A stretch of 64,000 bases of DNA from Ctenosaura bakeri (GCA_948474755.1 CAOLHI010001428.1:394228-458227), one strand, 5' to 3'; positions 45,512-58,795 are shown, counted from the first letter of the stretch. The notes: a model not told the origin generated them from the sequence alone. Translations and numbers: made by a program.

Positions 45512-48500
45512 TCTGTCAAGGAAAATAGGTTCAAGTGTACTTTTGCCATCTTGACTATAATCTTACGTTGCTTGGCAGCACGTGTCCTGGTTTTCATGTG
45601 TGAAATTTTGAAGGGTATGAAAGCATGAGATTAACTTCTACACCAATCGGGGATCCTAAGAAACTGAAACACACTGCTGGGGAAAAAATGCAATCAATCA
45701 GTAACTTAACAAGTTCATGAACTCGTAATCTATTGTATGCATCGATTGTAGAGGTGCCCCTTTATCAGTAACCTGTAAAATTTCTACAAGATCATTGCAG
45801 TGACTTGAGAATTAATGACGAATTAAATGTAGGATGCAACGCATTAATTAAGGTGTGCTCAGCATTAGTTCTTGTACATCCTATATATAGAATACACACA
45901 CTCTGTGTTGTGTCAGTTGTAACCACAAATCGTCCTTAATCTATCCCAGGGGTTTTCTGGCTGAATATGTATAATTTTTTGCTCTACCATTTGCCTGCTT
46001 CTCCCTCATCCCCTGAGCTTCCTAGCTGTAGAGATGTGACACTGGGTGAACAAAACAAAGCCAACCTACTACACTCCTTCCCCACAATGGCTGAGTATGA
46101 AAGAGAAGCTCCAGAAAGTCTCAGATATAAAGATTGCTTCAACAAAGAAGTCATGACACGGAATGGCAAAAAATCCTGTCACAGATTCTGCTGGTACCTG
46201 ATTTTTCCTTTTCTAAAGGGGCAGAACTCAGTAGGTTCCTTCTTATACCAGGCTGAGTGGTCCCTGAAGTTGGGCAGAAAGGATTAGCAGATCTTGAAAC
46301 TTCTGGAGATAATTATATATATATTTCTATATGCATAAGATACTTTTGCAAATTCCCAGAGAACTATATGACTTGCCTGTCACTGCAGTTCTGCTACTGC
46401 CAGTTCTATCACCCTACCCCTTTTTTCTTTACAATTCAGTCATCTTTCTGGCCTTTCAGTCTCCTCGCCTCTTTCTGCCATAAGCTACACTATACCAACG
46501 TGACTGCAGCCTCTTCTAGTGCTTTTGTTTTTCACAAACTCTCATAAGGAAATATCCTATAGCCCCTTACACAAAGAGTTCATTGTTCACCCACAGCAAA
46601 ATGGGGTTGGTTTATATGCTGGTCAGTGCCTGGCTACAGCTTTGCCCATCCATGATCAGAGCAGTCATTGATAGGCCATAGGATGGACTGGAAAGCTACC
46701 AGTCAAACTGCCCTTGTTGGCTTCAGTTGTATAGGGATGGAGGGGCAGGAGAGTGGTTCACCCTGGTGATAATATTTTTAGGTGTCCTGGCCTGTAGCCA
46801 TGCCACCCCCACATTGGCCACACCCCTCCTGCCATAGCCCCAACCCCTCCTGTCCCCCCTTCCCACCCTCTGAGCTCCGCCACTGGCTAGCTTCCATCAT
46901 CTTCCATGCATAAGTGTGCTGCTAGAAATTTATGGTCTACTGGTTCTAAACAAGATCACAGCCACAATTATTTATGTCACCATTTAGGCTGCAATCCTCA
47001 AATGACTTCTTACACTTTCAAATATTCATTGTGAATACTCCAAAATAAATTAGTTGAGCAGAAGTGCCAGACTCTTCTATTTTTAATTGACATGGATACT
47101 GGAAGGAAAAAAAAAGGTGTTTGTGAGATAGAAAACAAGAGAAATCATCTACAGAACTTCAGAAACCACAACACGGAACAATGGAAAGGGTGGGGTTTTT
47201 TTTCTCACTTCCTTCCCTTTATCATCTAACTGATCTGAAATAATAGTAATGAGGCAGTTTAAAACTATCATCTTATATAAACGATTCAGTCCTTTACCTG
47301 TCACACTACCTCTGTTAAAAAGAGTAAAATACCTTATTGACACATTCCTAACCAATATAAAATAGATATAAGATGGTGGCAACCTGTATTATTTTTCAGG
47401 CAAAATGTAATTTGTTGCTTTAGTGGTCAGTTAACAGTATTTTTCAAGAAACACAAACAAAATCAGAGAGAGTAATTTGAATTGGCAAAGAAAGTTGGCA
47501 CTGTGGAAACATTGCTTGTTTCAGAAAGGTACCTTAATGTGTTTTGTGAAGACAAAGAGGAGAGGAAACTACCACAGCTTTTGAGGCAATCTTAATGAAA
47601 GCTACTCTTCAAGATACTTTAGCTTCGATTTTCTTGAACATTAACTCAATCGCCTGCTGCAAAGTTCCGTTTTTCATATGCTGTTCTCCAACTGCCTGAG
47701 ATTTATAGTATAAGTATTTGCTTTTGCATGCTGAATTTAGGATGCCATTAATGCTGGCTTATTTTTATTTGTATGTCAAATGGTACCAAGAATGACTGTA
47801 AACCTTAAATTGTAAAGCATACTACAATTGAACTGTAGGGCATCTTAGAGAACAGTGCTATGGGGAAAGAGCCTGAAGGAGGGAGTGCTCCCAAATCTAT
47901 CTTACTTCAGTGGCAGGGCAGATGCAGCTAGGAAGCAGGCTCACCTCCCCATTCCTTTATGGGCTTTAAACAAAATGTTTAGGAAAAAAATCACTCCCCT
48001 TGAAAGCAGCAGGTAGGAAATCATTTAGAGCAGTTCTGTGGGTGTGATTCAGGGGCTGAAAGGAGTGTTACCCCAAAAGGTGGGAGACCTTGAGGTTCTC
48101 CAGCAGTGCCAGCATCTTCTTAGAAAGGTGGGGAATTATAGCTCAAAGGAGGCCTGCAAGTGGTGGGTAACCATGCAATCTTTTCACCTGTGTATACTGG
48201 TACTGTGAGACACCAGCTGAGCCAAAATATCAGGGGGAATTCACAGACACATGCAAGCAATCAAGCAGTCTCATGAACCATACAAAGCTGTTAAAGGTGA
48301 AGGGGGAAAAGGTTGGATACTGGGAGATCTTGGGGCAAAGTGGGTCATAATCACTGTTCCAGAAGCAGAAGATCAAAGTGAGATGGCTCAAACAAGAGTT
48401 TGAGGGTAGCAGAGTGCATGAGAACCAGGGAACCAACAGAGAGATTGACACACCTACATGTTTCCAGGGTACTATGCATTATCAGGCTTGAGGCTAGGGT

Positions 48501-49281
48501 TTAAGTATTCTGTTTCCTGACCCCCCTTGAAGAGGAATGTGTTAACTGCTCTCTGGCAGAGCAAACAAAAGGGGTCTGGAACAGATTAATGGTCAACTTC
48601 AGGTAACAAATCATTGATGGGGAATCATGATAGTCTTGTGATGTGTGGGCAGGTGAGGGAACAAAGGGGAGTTTTTGCAGGAAGAGGTTACAGGTTGATG
48701 ACCATTGGCTGCTTCATTGAAGCAGTTTTGTGTGCTGTTGTACTTGAAGGTTGGGTCATTGAGAGATTATTGCAAGCCCATCAGTGCCAGGGCTTCCCAG
48801 CTGATACCTTTGAACTTGCAACCTGGCCATGCTCAGGTCTTAGCATGCAGCTTCCAACTAGAATCCTTGTCCATAGGCCTTCAAGCCATAAATGTGTGAT
48901 TTTTATATTAGAAATGATATTTCTGGCCAATTAGACTATGCCATGGACTGGGGGTGTATGTTATAGTAACAAGAGATTCATGTATTCTTCCTTCCAGGGG
49001 CAAAATGAGGGCATCTCACCCTCCAAATTAGAATTTTACCTCCCGAGAAATGTTCCTTTAGTCTCCAAATTTTCCTTTAGCCACCCATTTCCAAGGGGGA
49101 AACACTGAAAATCATTCACACCTAGCTCTTATATTCCTTTGGTAACTTGTCTGCCCTTTTTCTTTGGATGTCTAAGCTCTATTTTTAAATGCTCAGCTGA
49201 GGTTTTAAGTTACTTCAGTACCAGAAATGTGGGGAGTGAAGGAAAATTACATTTGTGGGTGGAATTCTTATTTTGCAGACA
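45512..49281. other. No recognised gene
   Basis: Mostly AT-rich. GAGCTCCGCCACTGGC near 46876 resembles the end of an hAT element (CAGTGGCGGAGC), with C-rich DNA before it, but no partner end was found. The 106-codon frames at 45967 and 48614 show no motif. Confidence 0.4.
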
Positions 49282-49332
49282 ATATTTTCATCTCTCTCTC
49301 TCTTTCACACACCCACAAACCCAGACACACAC
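49282..49332. repeat. Mixed (TC)n and (CA)n microsatellite
   Basis: TCTCTCTCTCTC is followed by CACACACCCACAAACCCAGA and CACACACA. Confidence 0.85.
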
Positions 49333-51879
49333 ATAGCTATACTCTTGCCACAGCCGTGCAAGCAATACAACTCTTTCTTCAACTCTGTAATGTTGGAGAT
49401 GTCACTTTGTAGAAGGGCCACTGCAGAAATGTCCATGGTAAATGTCAAGGTCCAAGCAAAGAGAACTCGAAACCTGAAATCTGACCTCATAGTCAGAGAT
49501 CAAAGTTTTGTTTAAGACTTCAGAGGGAGATTTCTCCTCTGACTTATAGATATGAACCTGAGAATAGGGCTGCTCTCTCAAAGTTTGGAAAGATGTCTTT
49601 CTTTCCACTAGCCGTGTCTGTCAGGGGATTCTGGGAGCTGTCATCCCAAAAGCAACTTTTCTAAAGCCTGTACTCTAAATTTGGGTTTAGGGCCATTGTT
49701 TTACTATTTTGGAAGCACTCATTTTGAAGCTATATTTTTTTCCCCATTCTAAAGTATATGTGCAAGTTGCATTTGAACGTATATATTATTGTTGATTTGG
49801 CAGGCATAATCACTTTTTCCATCACCTAAAAATGGACCTAGTTATAACCATTTTTTTTAAAAGAAAAGAAGAAAAACAGTTACAATTTCTGATTTTCTAT
49901 AATAGCAGGATCTCTGATTTGGATTTCTGAATTGAATAATATTTGGATTCACACCCAAGTTGAAACTGATGACCTCCAAATTTGTCCAGACTAAATTGGG
50001 CAGGTTTCCCCCCATATTGTTGAAGCATGATCTGGACCAAATCTTGTAGTCAATGTACAGCCCTAATGCCTGTATGATTGCTGACCATGAGTGATGTATG
50101 TTCAAATGCTCAAACCATTAGAAGAGGAAAAGTAAATGTTTTACAAAAACATACATTAGTACAAAAACTTTGAGTGCTTTTTTAAAAAAAATATAAATCA
50201 CAGCTAGCGATATCCAGAACTTTGACATAATTTGCAGCTATTAAATAAGTACATTTAGACACAAAAAGCTTTCCATTTTTCAAATGACATCTACTTGTTC
50301 AGACTAATTTATTGTTATATATTTATGTAGTTCATTCCAAAATGTCTTTCTGATTAATTCTTTAACACTTGCTTGATTTCTTTTCTGGATAACAAGAAAA
50401 CGTTATCTAATTTATACGGTAATATCATAATTAAAGTATTGACATATTGATACCTATCCTTTGTTTCATTGTCATTTTTTATTGTTCTGTACCACTCTTT
50501 TATTGAGATGCTTGCCTATACTCTGATTTATTGGGCTAATAAGGATTAAATCCAATGCTATGTCCAGTTTCACAGAAGTGCTCTTTCTATTAGAAGTTTA
50601 TGAATTTACTCTAACAATTGCTCCATACAATTGGGCTTCGATTAATTTTATTTAGTTTAATAAGAGCCAGGGTGCAGCTAGGGGCACAGTTGCAAAACTA
50701 TTTTTGTTTTGAAAAAATCAATTTAAAATTTAAATAAGCAGAGCAAATATTCCACTCTTTCACATGCTGATTAACACACAATGCATGCCTGGTTCCCTCT
50801 CCCAACAGCTTCAGCAATACTTCAAGGAGAAATATTTAAGCTGCTGTGTCTCAGACATTTCTGAATGGATTTTACTTTTTTAAGGAAGGGCAGCTTAGAA
50901 TTTTTGTCATGTTGTCTCTTTGTGCAACACAGTGCCAAGTCTTGATTTCATAATGATTAGAATGGCTTTGCATGATTGAAAACTGTTTAATCCCTCTCCT
51001 TGGCTCTTGTACACATAGGATGAGAAAGAAAAAAAAAACTTCTTGCTTAGCTATATCCAGAGTTTTAGGACTGCAGAGAAAGAGACAGAGATGTACATTT
51101 TCTATATCTGTAAATTATACACAAACCAGGAAGACAATTTATTGTCACAATCACATTCTGCTATATTCTGCTCTCATTTCTCAGCAAAATTTTTGGCTGT
51201 CGTTATGGTGGAGAGAGAGGTTAAACAGTCTTTTTCTGAGAGCAAACATAGCTCACTTCAGTAGTTAGAAAAAATCTTTAAACAGTTCTCTTCCTATAAT
51301 TTAGAGCATGCCAAGTTCAAGCTATCAGTTTGCCAACTAAACATGAACTTTCTGTAATCTAGGTGGAACATATGAACTGTACACTAGGTGAAGTGTTCCC
51401 AGGCTAATCAGCACCAACGTACCTTGTACTGATGTGTACAGATTTGACTTTGACAACCCTTTGCAGACTGTAACAACAGCTGGTACAGGTACTGTATTTA
51501 CATTTCAGAACTTCCTATTTGCATTTGCTTTGCCAAGATGATCATTCTTCTATTTATCTGTGTTCCAGTTTGATAAGAACCATTTGCAAAATAGCCCTGA
51601 AACACTCCTGTTCCTTTAAAGGTCGTGGGAAACTTGTTGAGTGCTTTGGAGATTTCCCAACAAAATGAAGGTATCACAGTTTTGAAAGGAACTTTGTCAC
51701 AGGATCATTTGAAAGGACCAGAAAGACACTCCTAGTTCTAAAGCAAGCCTTTAAAATCATGTGCTCTGTGTACCAGCATCTATATTTGCAAAAGCTCCAG
51801 AATTTGCAATGGGGCTGTGATATATTCCATGGGAACTGTCCTCTTGTGTAATTTTCCTAAAATATATTTTGTTGACATG
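49333..51879. other. No recognised feature
   Basis: AT-rich DNA; GGATTCTGGGAGCTGTCATC near 49624 is a small hAT-like relic. No gene supported. Confidence 0.4.
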
Positions 51880-52010
51880 GCAGGGGGAGCCTTCAGACTT
51901 CCAGATGCTGTTGGAGCACAAACCCTCATTGTTCCCGATATTGTTCATGATGCCTGGGGCTGATGGGAGTTTGAGTTCAGCAACATCTGGAGCATCATCA
52001 GATGTTCACT
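51880..52010. mobile_element. Palindromic hAT-like relic, third copy
   Basis: The arms CTTCCAGATGCTGTTGGAG and TTCAGCAACATCTGGAG lie around GGGGCTGATGGGAGTTTGAG, the arrangement typical of this squamate repeat. Ends are worn. Confidence 0.5.
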
Positions 52011-52634
52011 CTTCCTGTAGTGTTTCTGCATAAATACTTCCTGTAGATCAAATCCACAGTGCATTTATATAAAGTTTAATAAACTGTACTGAGCAATAAT
52101 TTGATTACAGTATGATTATATATGACACAGTGCCACTTCTGGGAATTTCAGCTTGTGGGACACAATGTTTTCAGCTGGATAACCTCACTAAGCACATAGA
52201 AACTTAATTAACCTGCTAGTAAGGAACTTCTCAGCAAAGAAGAAACAGAATGGTATAAACAGTATGACTCTTTATTGTCTTTTAATTTAGAGTAAATCAG
52301 TCAATTTCCAATCATTGTCACTTTTGCATGTGTTCATTCATCATGTTCTATCTTTCCACATTATTCAACAATTAGAAAACAATTTGCATGAAAATTCACA
52401 TGTAAATATATGTGTAATTTCTCTCAAAAGTCACAGAACATATTCCGAGATGTATAGGATATTTAGGAAGTAATCTATCCTGTGGCTGGTTACATTACCA
52501 TCCATCTATTAGTATGAAAGGTGTTGATTGTCTCAATTTATATCAGAATTTGTAGAGCCTAAATTCATCAATCATCCCTAAGGCAAGAGGTGAAGCATGC
52601 TTTTGTGCATGGATAACACACTGCAGAATTCATG

Positions 52635-53711
52635 GATGTGTCAATGATGGCAAGCTGTCCAGGTCCTGAGGCAGCAAAACAGGCTCAAACCATCAGTTTA
52701 CTACCACTATGCTTGGCAGTTAGGAACTCTGCACAGCTCAGGCTTACTTTTGGGGGATGGTGTCTGGGATTGTGCAATGATTTAATCAAAAAATATATAT
52801 ATTAATTGTCAGATATGTTTAATTGACATAAAATATAAATTATATAGACTTATGACTGAAAGGCCATATGAAAGGGATGTTGGCTGGGAGTAGGTCAGAG
52901 ATGACCCCAGCATGGTCAAGTTGTAAAGCCTAACCTAATGGCTCTGAGCTAATCTATCAACTACCCAGCCTCAGAAAACAATAAGCTGTCCAGGTGCAGA
53001 GGCAAGCACCCCAGCTGTCCATAAAACCAGCTTTTAGGTCCCTGACACCTAATATTTGTTACCAACTTCAAAACACAAGGAGGTTTTGACAGATCTGGCT
53101 CATGAAAACAGGAAGACTCCCACCAAATCAGTAACTATCTCATCCTCCCACCTGTCATTTCCTCCTGGTTCCCAATCACACAGTCATCAAAATCTTTTGC
53201 CATCTACATGTTAAAATTATCAACTTGCATTCCTCAGGCATTAAAAACCATCAATCTATTCTGTCACATTTTGTCCACTCTGCAAATCTTTTGTTTACAC
53301 AGGTAGGGAGTCACTAACACCTCTGGCCTTCAGGGCAGATTTTTGGGTATAAAGAGACCTCGATCTTGGGTCCCCCTCAAAGCATTTTCAATTTCAGGAA
53401 TCCACTTTATTGCTCTGCTTTTTGAACAGTCCTGCCCTTGGGTGAAAATCTCGAGCCATTTTGTTCTCTGCTTCTGTTTTGAATTGTAAATATAACCCAA
53501 TCCCCCTTCTATTCCTCTATCCATTTTCCTCCCTTTTTTTCAGTTAGTCTTGTGCAATTGCTTCTGTGTGACTGTGTGATATAGGTGTCAGATCTCCCTC
53601 TCCCCCTCTTGCAGGCCTTCTATTTTTCAACTAATTATTTGCCATTATTGGACAGAGGTACTGACATTGCTGGTAGGCCCTCATGGCAACTACATTTTGG
53701 GGTAACAGATG
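52635..53711 (+). mobile_element. Solo LTR, copy d, GATG target duplication
   Basis: The 1069-bp LTR (52639-53707) starts TGTCAATGATGGCAAGC, close to copy c (TGTCACTATGATGGATAAGC), and ends GGGGTAACA. GATG is present on both sides (52635-52638 and 53708-53711). A TATAAAGAG box at 53348, the CATTTTCCTCCC tract near 53523 with GTTAG after it, and the CATTTTGGGGTAACA end line up with the other LTRs here. No retroviral genes flank it. Confidence 0.75.
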
Positions 53712-54384
53712 TGTCTTTAAAGAGAGCATTCATTTCTTTCTGGTTAGCCTCCTATGAATACCATTCTTGTTCAATGTTCCTCTGTCAATCTGTGAACACA
53801 CACATTAGACTTGATGAGAATGATCTACATATCCTGTGTATTTTGGATGTCATTTTTTGTGACATCTTAGATGTCACTTGGAGAGATTTTGGTAGAATGA
53901 CCACTCTTGTGTGCAGAGACTGAAGTTTGTAGACTATTTCTCTAATAGTGGATTATTGAAGCCTCAGATCCGTAGAAAAGATCTTGTAATGAGGACTCAA
54001 CTTCCAGCCAGGACATCAGGCAGATGCTCCTTTTGACAGCTCTGCAGTGCAGTGAGCTTTCATATAAAAGGGCCGGCCAAAGGGATCTCTGGCTGGATAA
54101 ACTTGCCTTGGATTAAATGGGGAAAAAGGAATCACACACAAAGATCCAGAATTCCCATTACTTGCATTTACTCATGAGTGAATACATAATTTTTGGGAGA
54201 GACTGAGGGGTTTACACCTTTCACCTTTGCCATGAAAGGCCGCTGTTTTTATTTGAGTATCTCATGGCTCCTAGCCAGCAACTCACTTTTTAAAAAAAAT
54301 CTTAAAACTTTGGAGTTACAAAAGTGAAGAATTCTAATTATAATGGATGAACAGAAGCCTTGTTAGTCACCTTCTTTCTGCAAC
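53712..54384. other. No recognised feature
   Basis: The 112-codon frame starting at 53585 crosses the LTR edge and has no motif. Nothing else supported. Confidence 0.4.
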
Positions 54385-54447
54385 CAACGGCTGTTCAAAA
54401 AGCAGAGCAATAAAGTGGATCCCAGAAATTGAAAATGTTTTGAGGGG
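54385..54447 (-). repeat. Short inverted copy of LTR d sequence
   Basis: About 60 bp here are the reverse complement of 53371-53429 in LTR d, including AAAAAGCAGAGCAATAAAGT and TGAGGGGGACC. The next element starts immediately to the right, so the fragment is cut there. Confidence 0.7.
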
Positions 54448-54448
54448 G

Positions 54449-54639
54449 ACCCTATACTGTGAAAGTGGTATTGTTCCACTTTCAACATCCTATGGAATCT
54501 TGGGGTTTGCAGTTTAGGGAGGGGCATTTAGAATTCTCAGCCAGAGAGCTCTTTCGCCTCAATAAACTACAAACCCCAGAATTCCACAGCGTATTGAAAG
54601 TGGAATAATAACACTATAACAGTACAGTGCAGAAAGGCC
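54449..54639. mobile_element. GGCC-ended palindromic element, copy A4 (second subtype)
   Basis: It ends ACAGTGCAGAAAGGCC; the left end is eroded. The arms share TTCCACTTTCAACATCCTATG and AACTACAAACCCCAGAATTCC with the A group. The centre is different: GAATTCTCAGCCAGAGAGC replaces the GGGAGGGGCTG...GGCCCCTCCC core of A1-A3. Confidence 0.7.
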
Positions 54640-54649
54640 CCAAGAGTCA

Positions 54650-56368
54650 ACTAAGTGTGTTTAAGATTGGGAGTCAAATTAGAAGATTGGGGGTTGATGT
54701 GTTTAAAAAAGAACAATGAAGGATTTAAGTGCATATATTTTTGTGCATAGACTGAATTTCATCTGATTTACAAGAATGAATTTGACTTTAGCAAGAAGAA
54801 ACTTCAGCATGAGAAAATGCAGGAGTTATTTCTTTGATTCTGATAAGACCAACTTGCTGGTTGTACGTGGTGAGAGAAGAGTTGAATTGTTAACTCTGTA
54901 ACTGCTGGATTGAATGAAAGATGGAATCTTTCTAGAATCTTTCTTCGGACTTTCTACAACAGATGCTGGAGGAATTTTGTTTTCTGAGAGAGAAGGGACT
55001 CCTAAACATGAAGAGGACACTGCAAGAAGATTTGATAGAGAACCTGAGGAATGAGATAAGGGGAGAATTCTGGGGAGATTTAAGGCAAGGGGAGAGCAAC
55101 ATGGGGCTAATATGGAAACAAGGCTGAAAATTACATGGAGAAACAAATTCAAGTTTAGCTCATGGAAAGACTAGCTATTAAAATGAGGGAGATGAAGGAC
55201 AATAAGTTCCGTCTGTGAAATGAGGACTATAACCCAAGGGTGGTGGTGCATGGTTGAATGAAACCAAGTTGACTTAATGAAAGAATTAGCCTGAAAGACT
55301 GAAGGAGATGAGAGAACGATGAAAAAGAAAAGTACTCTGTCTTAGGACAAATACTTTATAACAGCAAGTGGGAAGGACTTGGAAATATTAATAAAAGGTA
55401 AGGAAGGGAATCTGAGAAAATTGGGAGGGACAAGTTTGTGGACAAGATGGATGAAAAAGAAGAGCACAGCCAAATTTTCAATGAAATAGGTAAAGAGGAA
55501 TTGGTAGAAACTAGGTTACAAAATGGTCACAGATAAAATATAATGAAAACTGCATTTGATAACAATTAGGAAAAAGATTTTACAATATGAAATGTCATAG
55601 AAATATGTGGACTTAGTGATATTATATAACATGCAAAAGTTTTACAGTTTTAAATAGTGTAGTTAGTACTGGTAAGTAGCTTTTGGCATCAATATTTATC
55701 ACATACATGTAAAATGTAACATGTAATATTGATCTATCAATGCTAGATACATTAACCTTTCAAAGAAAAAAGTTTTATTTTTATTTTTTTGGTTGTTATA
55801 AAAACTGAAATTGGGAATGGGAAGAAGAGAATTGCTAGATATTATCTGGGAGATGCCTGGAACAATTTGTGCATTATACATTATTTAAAATGAGGAATAG
55901 AAGTCACTTTTTCCTTCTTTCATTTCCTTTACTCTTCATTTTCTAATTCTTAGCCCTTTTTGTCTTTTCTCTTTTCTTTTTTGTATTTATAGAATTTTAG
56001 TGTTAACATAACAGTGCTAGATTTGTAAATTGTTCATCAGAACCAAACTGTTTGTTTAAGGTAGCATTTATTGCATTGCATTTCTTGCAAGTGACTTTGG
56101 ACAACTCAGGCTATCTCAGTAGTTATAAAACAAATAGTAATATTTGTTATAGTAACAGTGGAAATGAAGTATCATGTTAGAGTTCCATTATAGCAGTGTT
56201 GATATTTGGACAGTTTAAGCTTCTGACAGACTATGATAATCAATTCTTGCTTTAGATACCAATTTCCTGCTTTTTTCTCAGCTGCTGACTCACACTCTAG
56301 CCACCCTCTCTCTGACTAGTTCTTACTGAAAACTCCAAATCCACACAGAAACTTTGCCTTATATAGAA
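54650..56368. other. Purine-rich DNA, no gene recognised
   Basis: From 54650 to 55550 the + strand is rich in A and G with many GAAGGA and GAGAA words, as in the 5' part or ORF1 of L1 elements, but no domain is readable. From 55550 to 56368 it is AT-rich and unassigned. Confidence 0.35.
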
Positions 56369-56406
56369 TTCTTGTGATAACTGAAGCCCCTGTCAGAGCT
56401 GCTGAC

Positions 56407-56490
56407 GACGAGCAGCAGCTGTTGGTCCCTGTTGTCCAGGGTGGAGATGAAGAGCAACAGCTGTTGGTCCCTGTGGCTCTGGTTGGAGAT
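56407..56490 (+). repeat. Two 42-bp tandem units in LTR f
   Basis: Units 56407-56448 and 56449-56490 share GAGCARCAGCTGTTGGTCCC and end in GGAGAT. The length is a multiple of three and the frame stays open through both. Confidence 0.8.
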
Positions 56491-56523
56491 TAGTCCTGCA
56501 GCTCAAGAGCTCCCCCTACTGCC

Positions 56524-56688
56524 ATGGACCAAGCAGGCTTGGACACTCCTCTGCCTGCTCCTTTAGAGCAACAGGGATCCGATTCTGAAGATGGGTTGGA
56601 GCCTGTGCCAATCAGCCCACAAACAAGGCGGAGACTCAAGAGAGCTGAGCAAAGGGAGGCTTCCTTGATTAAGTTCAAGAAGCAGTGA
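56524..56688 (+). pseudogene. Short open frame upstream of the LTR f TATA box
   Basis: This 54-codon frame starts at an ATG with CC before it and encodes an acidic stretch (SDSEDGLEPVP) then a basic one (RRRLKRAEQRE). In the same frame, before one TAG at 56491-56493, the 42-bp units encode a repeated EQQLLVPV. The skewed composition and open frame suggest remains of a real coding sequence in this LTR, perhaps an accessory or gag-edge frame. I recognise no family. It lies 5' of the predicted LTR transcription start, so the LTR's own promoter would not express it. Confidence 0.35.
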
Positions 56689-57114
56689 CTAGCCACACCT
56701 GTGTCTTGGGCTATATAACCGCCTGCCTGGAAGCTTTCCTTTGCTTGTGGCAAACTTCTTTCAAGCCCACCACTTGCCTGGTCCTTGTTCCCAGCACCTG
56801 TTACCTTGAATTGATCTCTTGACCCTTGGCTTTTGGAACTCTGACTATGGCTTTTGCTTGATGCTCTGGTAAATGAACTGCCTTGTGTAAAGTGCTTGCT
56901 TGTCTCCTCCTGGCTGGACTTTGCTGGCTCTCACACTCCCTTCTCTGGGCTGGCTCACCACCCAGGTCTCTGACCTTGACAATTCCTCTCATCCATGCAA
57001 ACCACTGTGTTCTTTTTCACCCTTGAGGTGCTATTCCTGTTGCCTAGCAACCTGCCATCAGGTTGCACTGGCATTCCGAATAGATAACCCTCCAAAGCAA
57101 CTTCATAACATTCT

Positions 57115-58121
57115 CTTTAACTGAGGTGATGCAGCCAGGGATTCATTAATTTTTAAATCTCTCTGACCACTCTTTGTATTACATTGTTTATCTCATTTAT
57201 GCATTATTTTATTTCACAAGACATGGAATTGATTGATTAAACCCAATTGGATTTTCAAATATATTAATTTGATTCATGAAGGCTATCATGCCCTAAACAC
57301 GGAATTCTAGTTATTATTATTACTATGGTTCACAATTATTTCCTAGCCAGTTTTAAGTTCTAGTTGCTACTTTAGTCCACTGTATGAATCAGTTTGGCTT
57401 GCATCACAATTTATTAAAGATCCCCAGTTGCATTCTTCACATTTCCCCTATCCTTCCAACACATAAATTACACATTATTGTGTAAGACTTTAGGAACTAT
57501 AGATATGTTGTGAAACCTACTTTATGTTTAAACTCAAGGTCAGAATTCCTAAGAACAGAGTTATTTAAATTATTATAATAGCAAGGCTGAACTTCATGTT
57601 CTTTTATGTTAATCTGATTGGAAACGCTGTTCTATAATTTTAAAAATTCACTTAATAAACTGCTGTTAGTTGGTGAAACAAAAATATAGCCTGAACAATT
57701 TGTAACTTTATAATAGATTTGTTTGTTTGCAATTTGTTGAATGTCTAAAGGTAACTCTTTTGGCAATATTAGTGTATTGGACCATCTCAATAACAAAAAT
57801 ATCTGGAAAAGATAATAGGTTTAGTTACCCAACTACCAAACCATTAATTTCAAGTTGCAAATAATTAATTATTGAAAATATTTAGCCATTCATAAATTAT
57901 GATTGTTAACATCTGAAATTAAATGTAAAATATCTAGTAATAACCATTTATACATTAAAAATGGTAAAGTGAATATAAAACATATGGTTCAAACTAAGCT
58001 GAAGTTATTGCATTTGAACAAAGGCAGTAAATATACAATCAAACTTTCCCATTTTTTTGAAAAATGAAGAATGGCTAAAACCAAGGGAAAAAAAGTCTGT
58101 ATAGTTACCCCATGTTTTCTT
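57115..58121. other. AT-rich DNA, nothing recognised
   Basis: No gene or repeat supported. Confidence 0.4.
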
Positions 58122-58200
58122 CAGGGGACCCTCCATATTCACAAGGGTTCAGGGCACAACCCTCACAAAAGTGGAAAATCTGCAAATAACTACCGCCATG
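58122..58200 (-). mobile_element. pogo/Tigger-like end fragment
   Basis: GGGACCCTCCATATTCACAA and AAGTGGAAAATCTGCAAATAA are the reverse complement of the right end of D1/D2. No second end was found. Confidence 0.5.
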
Positions 58201-58483
58201 AGCCCCCTCTCATTCCCTTGTTTCTGGCCCCAGCACTCCAGGGGAGCTGGGAGGGAAAAGACAAGGTAAAGTGCTTACCAGTATTTTCCCCTCAGATGGA
58301 GAAGAGCAGAGCACTGTGCTCTGGCATTCTAGCTACTTTCAATCACCATCTTAAGAAAGGAGATTCCTCTGGGGGGGGAGTGGTAGGAGCAAAGAGAGCA
58401 ATTGACCAATCAGCAGCCATTACACAGCAGAATGTGCAGCCACATGGCACAAAGGACTTGCCTCCGGGGGGGTGGCTTAGAAT

Positions 58484-58795
58484 CATAGAATCATAGAAAT
58501 GTAGAGTTGGAAGAGACCACACGGGCCATCCAGTCCAACCCCCTGCCATGCAGGAACACCCTCAAAGCACTCCTGACAGATGGCCATCAAGCTTCTGCTT
58601 AAAAACCTCCAAGGAAGGAGACTCCACTACACTCTGAGGCAGCATATTCCACTGCCGGACAGCCCTGACTGTCAGGAAGTTCTTCCTGAGGTTCAGGTGG
58701 AATCTCCTTTCCTGCAGCTTGAATCCATTGCTCCTTGTCCTGGTCTCTGGAGCAGCAGAAAACAAGCCCTCATGTCCATTTTAAAATATAAGCCT
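58484..58795 (-). mobile_element. CR1 LINE 3' end, antisense
   Basis: Read on the minus strand, a 67-codon frame (58765-58562) encodes the C-terminus of CR1 ORF2, including ERRFHLNLRKNF and VVESPSLEVFKQKLDGHL. It is followed by the 3' UTR and the terminal TTTCTATGATTCTATGATTC repeats. The frame is intact, so this is a fairly young, 5'-truncated copy. Confidence 0.9.

Larger units (their letters stand above)
56369..57114 (+). mobile_element. Solo LTR, copy f, TTCT target duplication
   Basis: The 738-bp unit (56373-57110) starts TGTGATAACTGAAG and ends CAACTTCATAACA, with TTCT on both sides (56369-56372 and 57111-57114). A TATATAA box lies at 56712-56718. The sequence is GC-richer than its surroundings and has no similarity by eye to LTRs b, c and d beyond the termini, so it is a different family. 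The 4-bp duplication suggests retroviral rather than typical Ty3-type integration, but the family is not established. Confidence 0.6.

Noticed and set aside
52876..52880. GATGT before TGGCTGGG as the left edge of LTR d with a 5-bp duplication
   Set aside because: GATG at 52635 followed by TGTCAATGATGG matches the start of LTR c and gives a 4-bp duplication, like LTRs b and c.
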